In this document: positions 22,901-33,300 of the stretch, in pieces
Layout of the letters: each line of letters opens with the position of its first letter
Numbering within the stretch: position 1 is the stretch's first letter
From: Macrostomum hystrix
Taxonomy: Eukaryota; Platyhelminthes; Macrostomidae
Direction of reading: 5' to 3'
Length of the DNA stretch: 64,000 nucleotides
Assembly (NCBI GenBank): GCA_950097015.1
Contig: CATNEN010000034.1
Span: 4,310,001-4,374,000, forward strand
Made by a program: the position numbers and the translations under genes
Notes under the pieces: generated by a model
Databases searched by the model: none
Told to the model about the DNA's origin: nothing
Seen by the model: only the letters and a program-made list of their open reading frames with translations

Positions 22901-25900
22901 AGTCAGGCAAGGGTCACAGATCAGGTAAAAGTATTAAGCCAGAAGATCGTTGGGTTCAGCAGTGAAACATGTTTTCCGCACAGGTTGGCTGCATCATTCT
23001 GACAGTGCTGCATCGCTCAATGCAGTCTGCCATGTTTATGTGGATTTTTGTCGAGGGCTTTTACCTCCACCGGCTGCTCATCCGGACGTTCGATCGTGAG
23101 AAGTCACTTTGGACCTACTACGTGCTAGGATGGGGTGAGCACCTGATCCTATTGTGAACTGAGGAATTAGAATGCATTTTACGTCGAGACATAGCTCGTT
23201 GTGGTATAAATGTGTCTTTTGTGCTTAAAGAACAATGCGAATTCTACAGAGGAAATGGTAGCTTTATAACAATGGAAAATGCGAGACAAAAGCACAGCAG
23301 AGTTAGTTTAGATCACTGTTTCCGATGCCTTAGAATAATCGATGCTTCTCACGCACAAATTGTTACTATCTTCGTATTCAGACCCAAAACATGCAAAAGC
23401 CCTATGAAAAAAAAAACTTTTTTCCGAAAGTAGACATAAAGTAATGACATAAGTTAATTTTAAGCCCTGACGTTGATTCCGCCGCAAGGACTCCGCAGTG
23501 AGTAACGCTTGCATGTGGTGGCAGCGGTGGGATAGTGCGTCACGCTTATCTAAATTTTTTACTGATTGAGTCGTCCCTCGCCTTCAAAGACGCATAGATA
23601 TCAATCCACTTTGCTCTGGCTGTGTTCATTCGGTTTGTGCGTGCATTCCAGGTGCGTCCGTGCTAATTAACACAGCCTACTGTGCGCTGCGCCTGACCCT
23701 ACCCCAGTTCAGACAGCTAAACGGCCGGTAAGCACTCCTTTCTGACTTCCAGTGCATTGAAATCTGGACAATAAAGAAGCTAGATCACGAGTTTAGACGC
23801 ATATTGCATGAGTTGCCATTTCATAGAATTGTAACTCAAGGGTTATTGGGGAGAGTACTGGTGGCATTGGCTGATGTCCAATGCTTCAATTTTAAGTAAG
23901 CTTTCAATGAGCTCTTGAATTCCCTGCCCACGTGAAGACGTCGTGTGACACTTGCGTGCCAGTTGATGCCCCGAATATCCGTTCCTTTGTTGATACTTTT
24001 CCCATCGACCTGGCTCTCCTAATCGCAGATGTTGGGTCTCGGATGCCCATCCGCTCGAGTGGCTAAAAGATGGAGCTAATCTGCTGTGCATTCTGGTGAG
24101 TTGAGACCCAGTTTGCACTTTAGCTAATGTGCTACTTACCATCGTTCAGTTGTTTAAGTTTTCAAATTGTAGAATCTAGATTTAGACCATTCAGAAGATG
24201 TCTCGATGAAACTGATGTCTCCTCAAACCCACTGATATTTTTCAGTTAAACGTCATCTTCTTTGTCAATATTCTTCGCATTTTACTAAAAAAGCTTCATT
24301 CCAATCCGAACGACACGAACAACTACAGGTTAGTGAGTTGTTGTTTACTCTGTGCAATTATTTTGACTGGCTATATAAACTTCTAAACATTGAAAAGGGA
24401 AAGTGCAAGTAGATGTAGGCGTTTGGGTAGCGTGTCTGATTCTTGCAACAAGGTCCTGATTTCGTGTTCCTGCAACGTACCCATGCGCCTATTTGTGCTT
24501 AGAGGCTAGCAGAATGGACAAAATTGTGTCCTGACCGGCCAAATGTAATTATGATTGTTACTAAGCTCATCGAGCTAGTATCTATTTTTAGAAACTGAAA
24601 GTTTCCAATCGTGCGAAAAAATTCACAGGCGAAAAAAGTAATGCTTTTTAAGAAGCTAATGATCACCTATGCAATGGACTGTCTTGCCTACTTCTGCCTG
24701 GGATTTTCAGCTTCCTAATTAGACAGAACCTATCAGATTCTAACACATGATCAGGGTGCAAATGTGACTTGCCATCTCTTCACTTGATTTCGCATACCTG
24801 TGGATCAGACCTAGCTAATCTGCCGTGTTATTTTAGGCGCGCATTCAAAGCCACATGCATCTTAGTTCCGCTATTCGGCTTACAATGGCTTCTGATGATG
24901 TACAGGCAGGATCGTGAAAAGATTAACGCCCTGGTCATTGCGTACCGGATCGCCAAGGCTGCGTTGAGGGGCTCACATGGGGCCATTGTGGCTACAGTGT
25001 TCTGCTTTGCTAATAATGAGGTGAGAATAATGAGGGCCATCCTGTTTGAAGAGTTATCCAGTATTATCCCAAGTAGTTATCTAGTATTATCCCAAGTAGT
25101 TATCTAGTATTATCCCAAGTAGTTATCTAGTATAATCCCGAGTTGTTATCCAGTATTATCCCAAGTAGTTATCTAGTATTATCCCAAGTAGTTATCTAGT
25201 ATTATCCCAAGTAGTTATCTAATATAATCCCGAGTTGTTATCCAGTATTATCCCAAGTAGTTATCCAGTATTATCCCAAGTAGTTATCTAGTATTATCCC
25301 AAGTAGTTATCTAGTATTATCCCAAGTAGTTATCTAATATAATCCCGAGTTGTTATCCAGTATTATCCCAAGTAGTTATCTAGTATTATCCCAAGTAGTT
25401 ATCTAGTATTATCCCAAGTAGTTATCTAGTATTATCCCAAGTAGTTATCTAGTATAATCCCGAGTTGTTATCTAGTACTATCCCAATTAGTTATCTAGTA
25501 TTATCCTAAGTAGTTATCTAGTATTATCCCAAGTAGTTATCTAGTATTATCCCAAGTAGTTATCTAGTATTATCCCAAGTAGTTATCTAGTATAATCCCG
25601 AGTTGTTATCCAGTATTATCCCAAGTTGTTATCTAGTATTATCCCAAGTAGTTATCTAGTATAATCCCAAGTAGTTATCTAGTATTATCCCAAGTAGTTA
25701 TCTAGTATAATCCCGAGTTGTTATCCAGTATTATCCCAAGTAGTTATCTAGTATAATCCCGAGTTGTTATCCAGTATTATCCCAAGTTGTTATCTAGTAT
25801 TATCCCAAGTAGTTATCCAGTATTATCCCAAGTAGTTATCTAGTATTATCCCAAGTAGTTATCCAGTATTATCCCAAGTAGTTATCTAGTATTATCCCAA

Positions 25901-28020
25901 GTAGTTATCTAGTATAATCCCGAGTTGTTATCCAGTATTATCCCAAGTTGTTATCTAGTATTATCCCAAGTAGTTATCTAGTATAATCCCGAGTTGTTAT
26001 CCAGTATTATCCCAAGTTGTTATCTAGTATTATCCCAAGTAGTTATCCAGTATTATCCCAAGTAGTTATCTAGTATTATCCCAAGTAGTTATCCAGTATT
26101 ATCCCAAGTAGTTATCTAGTATAATCCCGAGTTGTTATCCAGTATTATCCCAAGTTGTTATCTAGTATTATCCCAAGTAGTTATCCAGTATTATCCCAAG
26201 TAGTTATCTAGTATTATCCCAAGTAGTTATCCAGTATTATCCCAAGTAGTTATCTAGTATAATCCCGAGTTGTTATCCAGTATTATCCCAAGTTGTTATC
26301 TAGTATTATCCCAAGTAGTTATCTAGTATAATCCCGAGTTGTTATCCAGTATTATCCCAAGTTGTTATCTAGTATTATCCCAAGTAGTTATCTAGTATTA
26401 TCCCAAGTAGTTATCTAGTATAATCCCGAGTTGTTATCCAGTATTATCCCAAGTAGTTATCTAGTATTATCCCAAGTAGTTATCCAGTATTATCCCAAGT
26501 AGTTATCTAGTATAATCCCGAGTTGTTACCGAGTATTATCCGTAGTTCATCAGAATTTTCTTTAGTAATTATCGATTTTATCCTTAGATATTTTTCAGTA
26601 TCATCCCTCGCATTTATCATCTTATTTCGCACAGTCAGTATTCCTTTGGGATACTTGAGGAAAAGTTTTCAAAGCCCAGAGATTTTGCATTCCCATTGGG
26701 AGTTCTCTGAGACGTAGCTTGCATCTAGACTATGTAGGCCCCAATCAAACGATGTAATTTAGTGTTTATTCAAAGCCAAAGCAGAGTATCTTCCAATTTG
26801 AATAGGCGAAAATCATGCTTAAAATCTTTAATATGATTGTTCCTATGTTCCTATATGTAAGTCCAAATTTATACGATTATTTATGGATAGTACTAGTGGA
26901 TAGTTATCATATATAATACACCTCATCGTTATGAATTATAATTCTAGAATTTATGCGTTGAGCCAGGGTGAACTGCGAAGAAGAGATAAGAGGCGAAGAG
27001 TCACACTTGGCACACTAGCCTATCCGAGAGTGCTAAGGGGGTAGAGTTGGCCCCGGAGGAGAGGAGGGCTAAGCCACCCAGCCAATTAGCGCACGACTAG
27101 GGGCACGCAAGCGGGTTGGGGCAGCGCCTGGCTCTATTTATCTATTTGCAGGGGGACCCGGGGCACTTGTCGCACAAGCGACGGAGCGGCACGCCCCCAG
27201 ACCGGCGAACTAGGCGCTTAGCGCCCATCGCGCCGCCTCCCCTGAGCAGGCATCACACACAGCAGCATAGACCAGCCGGGGAGGGCAGGAGGCACCCAGA
27301 ATAGGCAGCAGTGCCCCCCACCCCAGCCCCACACGCACAGAGCAGACCAAGCCGGGGTGGAAGGCTGATATGAAATCAGTCCTCAAGGGGGGGAGCCGGG
27401 TGATGAGTGTAAACTTATCCAATCGCGCTGACGGAAATCCAGAAAGCGCGCGGCGGTGTACACCCGCCCCCCAGCCACCCCCCGCAAGGCCTCACGCCCC
27501 AGCGCCAACGCACACAACGCACACAACGCAGAACAGGCCACAGAAGCGAAGCTATTATTTCAAGCTTTGATTGCACGAAATATGGTGCAATTTTGGTGCA
27601 CAGCGACGCTAGCCGCTGACCCACTCGCCCCCCCAGCGCCTGGCTCAGCCAAATGTAAGACAGGCCAAGTACGCTCGTAATTATAGGCGTTAGAAGCCAG
27701 CTTCATTATCTGTTCAATCTAGAATTTAGCACATTCTGTAGACGCTTTAAAAGCATGCAAAATTCATTATTTATTAACAAACGCAGGTGACCACCCTGAT
27801 TCGCAAATCCCTTGATCAACGTGGCATTCGGACTAACAACAGGCTCAGCCGGCCCTCCATCGACAACCGGCCCACAATGTACTCGAGTGTTCCGCCTAGG
27901 GACAGCATTCCAATGGGAGCGCTACCATCGACCAGGGCTGCCTCCGTGAGTACAACTGGCCCGGCTGCTGCCTCCATTGACGTCGCCGTGGTTTCGTCGT
28001 CCAGACGAACGACTGGCTGA
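16901..28020 (+). CDS. class B (secretin-family) G-protein-coupled receptor
   Basis: Plasma-membrane receptor for a peptide hormone. Exons by my model: 16901-17468, 18001-18110, 18344-18537, 18706-18883, 22984-23134, 23652-23727, 24029-24095, 24246-24328, 24837-25020, 27787-28020; phases all close, giving 614 codons plus stop. Signal peptide from the ATG (AVLALVFACLVASTRA), then a Cys-rich ectodomain with the hormone-receptor motif CPATWDG...ECPAYL...CTDSGTWE. Seven membrane segments follow: TM1 in exon 3, TM2 as SLRKQQRVIIHVNLFLALTF, TM3 as MFMWIFVEGFYLHRLL, TM4 as LGWGASVLINTAYC, the ECL2 CW pair, TM5, TM6 with KATCILVPLFGLQ, TM7 ending CFANNEV (usually NGEV). Exon 4 has a CAG/AAG tandem acceptor; the first keeps the family SLR. 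The ligand subtype cannot be told from motifs alone. Confidence 0.93.
17491..17953. repeat. 21-bp minisatellite filling GPCR intron 1
   Basis: About 22 units with core GTGTGGATTAGCGGAATGG and GATTAGGCGAATGG variants. It starts 22 bases after the 5' splice site and ends 47 bases before the acceptor. It keeps frames open on both strands (repeats such as HSANPQT), which produces false long reading frames around exon 1. Confidence 0.95.
18918..22925. repeat. 37/33-bp minisatellite filling GPCR intron 4
   Basis: About 4 kb, over 100 units. Each contains GAGAGTCAGGCAATGGTCAC and AGATCAGGGATTGG; a short form lacks TAGG after GGATTGG (33 instead of 37 bp). At the left edge a seven-unit block of 255 bp, marked by CCGATATTGG at 18921, 19176 and 19431, is itself repeated. 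The array begins about 34 bases after the donor and ends 58 bases before exon 5. Confidence 0.96.
24419..24540 (+). mobile_element. degenerate SINE A-like fragment in GPCR intron 8
   Basis: Weak similarity to the tRNA-like head of family A (GCGTGTCTGATTCTTGCA, ACAAGGTCCTGATTTCG). Highly diverged, so only a tentative call. Confidence 0.35.
25052..26530. repeat. 23-bp minisatellite in GPCR intron 9
   Basis: About 64 units of TATCTAGTATTATCCCAA plus GTAGT, with a TATAATCCCGAGTTGTTATCC variant spaced at intervals. It starts about 30 bases after the donor of exon 9. Confidence 0.95.
26531..27121. other. intronic spacer (GPCR intron 9)
   Basis: Unique sequence between the 23-bp array and an inverted SINE. 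No exon motif of the receptor is seen here. Confidence 0.5.
27135..27633 (-). mobile_element. SINE family B, copy 2, in GPCR intron 9, with 13-bp target site duplication
   Basis: Inverted relative of 8219-8809, flanked by perfect 13-bp direct repeats CAGCGCCTGGCTC (27122-27134 and 27634-27646). It ends CCCCCTGCAA plus an AAATAGATAAATAG tail on the minus strand. Compared with copy 1 it lacks roughly 100 bp after GCGTCGCTG, which removes the B-box region, so it could not be transcribed from its own internal promoter. Confidence 0.88.
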
Positions 28021-28560
28021 AGAAGGTTTCAGCAGGAAGGAACCAAATTCAGAATGACGAACGTTGCAGCTGTTTTCTGTACACGAATTTGGCTTGCGTT
28101 GACTAAAATCAGCTTTTGATGTGATATTAGGCTTCACATGGACTGGGCGCTTCGGGGACTGGGAGATCCAGGAATCCAGATCCAAGATTCTGATAATTTC
28201 TTGCAGGCTTTTTAGTCACACAATCGCGTCGACTCTCTCTTTTTGTCTATCTGTCTCACAGTGTAGCATAGCACTCTACTCTGCTCTGTCTCTAGCTCGA
28301 CCTACAGTAGCGCAGTCACGTACAGTTTTTTGCAGTAGAAGTACTGGACCGATATGTTTTAGCAGCTGACTTACAATATTTAGATATGCCTCCCATGTCA
28401 ATTTTATGCTTGCAACATTCGGTCGCCACACCTAGCCGGGTCTGCCGCAGTCCATTGATTGTAGAAAGAGTTAAGACTTGGAGAGTAGAAAAGCAGAATA
28501 GAAATCGATGAAACAAGAATAGACAGAATGATAACTGAGAAATGGGAATCGATTATATAA
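28021..28560. other. 3' flank of the GPCR gene
   Basis: Should hold the 3' untranslated region. I find no clear AATAAA close to the stop, so the transcript end is not located. Confidence 0.5.
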
Positions 28561-28561
28561 T

Positions 28562-28745
28562 ATCGCACCAAGGTCCCTGAGCTCGATTCCACGGCGAGGC
28601 CACGATGAGAAAGTCAGGGCAGATGTACACACCTGTGTAAGTGTGTGCCTGCTTACAGTATCTGTGTGCGTGTGTGCTCAGGAGTCAGCGAAATGAGCAG
28701 ATCACGAAATGATGTGCCATTGCCCGCAGCCCTCCTGCAATTATT
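28562..28745 (+). mobile_element. SINE family A, copy 2, internally deleted
   Basis: Matches copy 1 at both ends (GCACCAAGGTCCCTGAGCTC and the CCCGCAGCCCTCCTGCAATT end) but about 120 bp between GGCGAGGCCACG and ATGAGAAAGTC are missing. Confidence 0.85.
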
Positions 28746-29396
28746 ATCATTATGAGAATGTGGTAATCGACGAAATGAGAATAGCCGAGAAACGGAGAAA
28801 AAAGAAACGATAAAATGAGAATTGCCGAACTGCGGAGGGCCCACACTTGCACTTATTTCTGATAATTATTTTTGTCGACAGCACAATTTCTGCACCCGTC
28901 GCTTTAAAAATCCCGGATGTGAAAATATGCAATATCACTTGTCGGTCTTTTGTTCGTCCTGTAATCTAGTCTCGTCCGCCCATGTCTATTATCCTACGCA
29001 CAACGATATACGTTAGATTTATACCATGTATTTATAACTCACATCTGATCGCACTATTTTGTATGCAATCAAAGGCGGAGAAAGTGTACATGTTTATGAC
29101 ATGCAATCATGCAGCAAACTAGAGCTGTATACATTCTTTCGGGACCATAAATATATATTATATCAACTTTCATGCACAGATTTTTCTAGTTAATAGTACT
29201 GCCATGACTACTGCCAGTAGGTAGTTTGAAGCATTCAATTTTATGTATAATTATTTTCAAATTTGTCTACTAGTCGCTTCTTGTACGATTTAACAGGTCA
29301 AAAGAAATATTTCACTTACTAGCTCGTAGTATGTTCCTCGAGCGAGGACATAACAAGAAGTAGGATAAAAATATAGTTACATAAAAATTTCCCCAG
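28746..29396. other. non-coding spacer
   Basis: AT-rich unique sequence without a supported gene. Confidence 0.5.
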
Positions 29397-30215
29397 ATAC
29401 CCAGTCCCCAGCTACATCAGAACGTCCCCAGCTACATCAGAATGCCCCCAGTTACATCAGAATGTCCCCAGTTACATCAGAATGTCCCCAGCTACATCAG
29501 AATATCCCCAGCTACATCAGAATGTCCCCAGCTACATCAGAATGTCCCCAGCTACATCAGAATGTCCCCAGCTACATCAGAATGTCCCCAGTTACATCAG
29601 AATGTCCCCAGCTACATCAGAATGTCCCCAGTTACATCAGAATGTCCCCAGCTACATCAGAATGTCCCCAGCTACATCAGAATATCCCCAGCTACATCAG
29701 AATGTCCCCAGCTACATCAGAATGTCCCCAGCTACATCAGAATGTCCCCAGCTACATCAGAATGTCCCCAGTTACATCAGAATGTCCCCAGCTACATCAG
29801 AATATCCCCAGTTACATCAGAATGTCCCCAGCTACATCAGAATGTCCCCAGTTACATCAGAATGTCCCCAGCTACATCAGAATATCCCCAGCTACATCAG
29901 AATGTCCCCAGTTACATCAGAATGTCCCCAGCTACATCAGAATGTCCCCAGCTACATCAGAATGTCCCCAGTTACATCAGAATGTCCCCAGCTACATCAG
30001 AATGTCCCCAGATACATCAGAATGTCCCCAGCTACATCAGAATGTCCCCAGTTACATCAGAATGTCCCCAGCTACATCAGAATGTCCCCAGTTACATCAG
30101 AATGTCCCCAGCTACATCAGAATGTCCCCAGCTACATCAGAATGTCCCCAGTTACATCAGAATGTCCCCAGCTACATCAGAATGTCCCCAGCTACATCAG
30201 AACATCCCCAGTTAC
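29397..30215. repeat. 20-bp satellite
   Basis: About 41 near-identical units of CCCCAGCTACATCAGAATGT with few substitutions (GTTACATC, ATATCC). All three plus frames are open for over 250 codons because the unit has no stop in any phase, which is not evidence of coding. Confidence 0.96.
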
Positions 30216-30225
30216 GAAGCAGCAG

Positions 30226-30357
30226 CCAAACTAGAAGGCCTGCCTGTACTGCAGCAGCAAACTAGAAGACCTGCCTGTACTGCAGCAGCAAACTAGAAGG
30301 CCTGCCTGTACTGCAGCAGCAAACTAGAAGACCTGCCTGTACTGCAGCAGCAAACTG
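30226..30357. repeat. 31-bp short tandem repeat abutting the cNMP gene stop codon
   Basis: Four copies containing CTGCAGCAGCAAACTAGAAG and CCTGCCTGTA. It ends three bases before the stop codon of the downstream-most cNMP exon, leaving no ordinary 3' untranslated region there. Confidence 0.9.
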
Positions 30358-30359
30358 TC

Positions 30360-33300
30360 TCAAGCTTCCTGTTCGTCGCTGAGGCGAGTATTCTCGGCTT
30401 CCCGCAGCAGTTCGGCTTCTACCCGCAGATGCCGTCCGCGTCGGGGCCGACCGCCGGTGTCGGCAGCTGGCATCGCCGTCAGCAGCTGCTGCAGTTGCTG
30501 TAGGTCAACGCCCGACCTCCAGCCGTCGCGGGGCAGCGGATGGCCCAGTTGGAAAATTCCTCGGAACAGGCCGAGCACCGCTTCCCCGTCACGAGCCAGC
30601 AGCTCCTCGACTGAGGCACCGGTGGCGGCTTCCAGTTTTTCAACTGGCACAATGATCAGCTCGGTGTCGGAGGCGGCGTAGGCGGAGGTCGACCGGAAGC
30701 CGTGACGGAGCAGCGACTCTGTGCCAAACAGCTCGCCTGCCTCGAGCGTCTCCAACAGCTGACTGGGTCTGTTGGGACCCGGCGTAACCGTGATGGAGAC
30801 CCTGCCAGAGTACACTATGAACAGACAGCTCATCTGGTCTGTGCCCTGGTTGCCGGGGAGGATGGAGAAGCTTAGTTAGCACTCCTCGATACACATTATT
30901 AGATTATATTGAATTTTTTCCTGCTTGTTGTTACCCCAGAAGGGATTATGTCAGGGCTACCGGGAGTGGAACTAATAGTTTATAGAGGAGATAAACATTT
31001 GAACAAATATTGCACATCATTTGGTGACCATAGACCCGTAGAAGGCGATTCTGCCCATTTCGCTGACTCCTGAGCACACACGAACACAGATTCCGCACAC
31101 AGGTGTGTACATCTGCCCTGACTTTTTCATCGTCAGGCAGTGTACACTCTCACTTGCCTTGGAGGTTGGTGTTCAAGGGTGTAACCTCAAAATAAATGTG
31201 GCCTCGCCGCGGAATCGAATTCAGGGACCCTGGTGCAAGAGGCAAACGCGTTAGACCGCTAACACTCACCTCCTTATTGAGGGGATAGTTTAATGAGTTT
31301 AAAATAAACTTATTGATGAGATTATTATCATAATGAGGGCAATATTAGCCTTATGTGAGGATAATTATCTAAATGAGGAGATTTATTAGATCCGGGATTT
31401 CTGCTTGTTCTCCCTAGAACTGCTTGTCGAATCCAAATCGGCTGCCAACCTCCAGGAAGATGCTCTGGTTCGGTGTCTTTTTATCGACGAAAGCCATCAC
31501 GCTGGCCTGATTGGCCTTCAGCCGTTGCAGCTCGCGTTCGGTGAAGAGGCGGCCGACCTGCGGGTGGCAAATCAGCGCCTCCAGCCCGAAGGCGTAGACT
31601 CGACATGCTGCGGCCGGCGTGGCTTCAGTGGTCGCTGGCGCGATGAGCAGTTGCAGCTCTGTCTCAGTGGCTGCGGGATACCTGCTCGCGATTATAAAAG
31701 ATACAGTCTCAATATATCAACAATTCAGAAAATTTTCAAGAAACCAAAAGTTTTGGGAAACCAAAGTTTCGGGAAATCAAAGTTTCGGGAAATCAAAGTT
31801 TCGGGAAACCAAAGTTTCTGGAAACCAAAGTTTCGGGAAACCAAAGTTTCGGGTAACCAAAGTTTCGGGAAACCCAAAAAGCATGGTCACCTGGTGGCTA
31901 GAAAGTTTTTGAATGCTTCCGGCCTTCTCAGAAAAATATCGCGGAATTCACAACCGATGGCGGTCTCAAGGACGTGTTGGTTCACCAGCTGCAGCTCGGT
32001 ATCATCTTGCAGGGCCCGGGCCTCGTAGCAGCAGACACTGGGTAAGTAGAGCTGCTCGGGGCAGAGCAGGCTGCCCGCAGGCCGGATTTCAGTCCGCTCC
32101 TGTCAATAAAAAAGTTTGTCAGTATTAACAGTGAAAAGATCACGCTATTTTCCCCTGGGGAAAGACCACGGCGCTGCCTACTTCACGACAGCTCCCAAAC
32201 CGAATGACCGATTGATGACCGATGACCGACATGATTACATGATGAAATTTTGTAAGCACGCAAAGTAAGCCTATACTAGGGATTTTTCTGCCAGACACCC
32301 CTACGAGAATTGTTGAATATCTCGATGATTGAGCGGAAAATTTTAGCCCGTTTTCTGGATTTTCATGTCGGTTGGTTTAATATTTAGAGAGATACAGAAA
32401 TGGAGTATTTGAAGTGAAAAAAAAAGAAAAAATCGCCGAGCTCTCGGCCCTACCTGGCAGATGCTGTCGCTGCCAGCTCCGCAACGGGCAGTATGTGACA
32501 CCTCTGCCTCGCCGCTTTGCAAGAAATAAATTATCCTCCGCTTAGACGCTTCCTCAGTGACCATGGTTTCGCCGACGGCAAAGCGCTCTAGACCGCGGCC
32601 ACCCAGGATCACGGCCCGGTGACAGAATCTCAGCGAGCGAAGCTCAGTGGGGGTGAGGATATCATTGCCTAGCGGCATCAGCAGCTGCTGGATCTGGGCT
32701 GTCACCAGCCGGATGACGGCCAGCCCTTTGAATGTCAGCTCGTCGCGTCCGGCCGGCTGACCAGAGCCGCTTACGTGGCCTCCAGTGAGGAGGTCCTCGC
32801 GAGACGGCGGGAACACCTCGTCGCGGAAGGCGCGATCATCGTCGGCGGCGTTCAGCAGGGTGGCGCCGACAAACTGGCGGAAAGTCTCCGAGCGTCGCTT
32901 CATGACAGAGATGAAGCTGCGACAGAGGGCCTCCTCCATGGAGTCAACGTCCAGTGCGACAACAGTGCAGGACTTGTTGGCGTAGGCGGAGCGAGAGCAG
33001 AGGCAGGCGCTCTGCAGCAGAAGCGACTCGAGGCACGCGCAGCCGCCTCGGCTGACAATGCCCAACAGGATGTGAGATCCGTCCGGCCCAACAGGGGCAG
33101 TCTCGCGAAGTTCGCCTTCGAGCAAGACGTACACCTTCTTAGCGTAGTCGGTGCCTTCAGCATACAGGCAGTCGTGCTTCTGCAGCGTTAGAATCTGCGT
33201 CACCATCTGGACTTTGTCGCCGAACAGGCTGTCCAGCTCGGTGGGTCTCAGGAGGCCGCTGAGCTGCGGAGTTCGGCACAAACGAAGCACCGAGCGCCGA

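Noticed and set aside
18918-22925. Considered as a CRISPR-like array because of regular 37-bp repeats
   Set aside because: There are no unique spacers; units are contiguous, it lies in an animal intron, and no cas genes are present.
29442-30296. Three plus-strand frames of 250-284 codons
   Set aside because: 20-bp satellite without stops in any phase; no coding signal.
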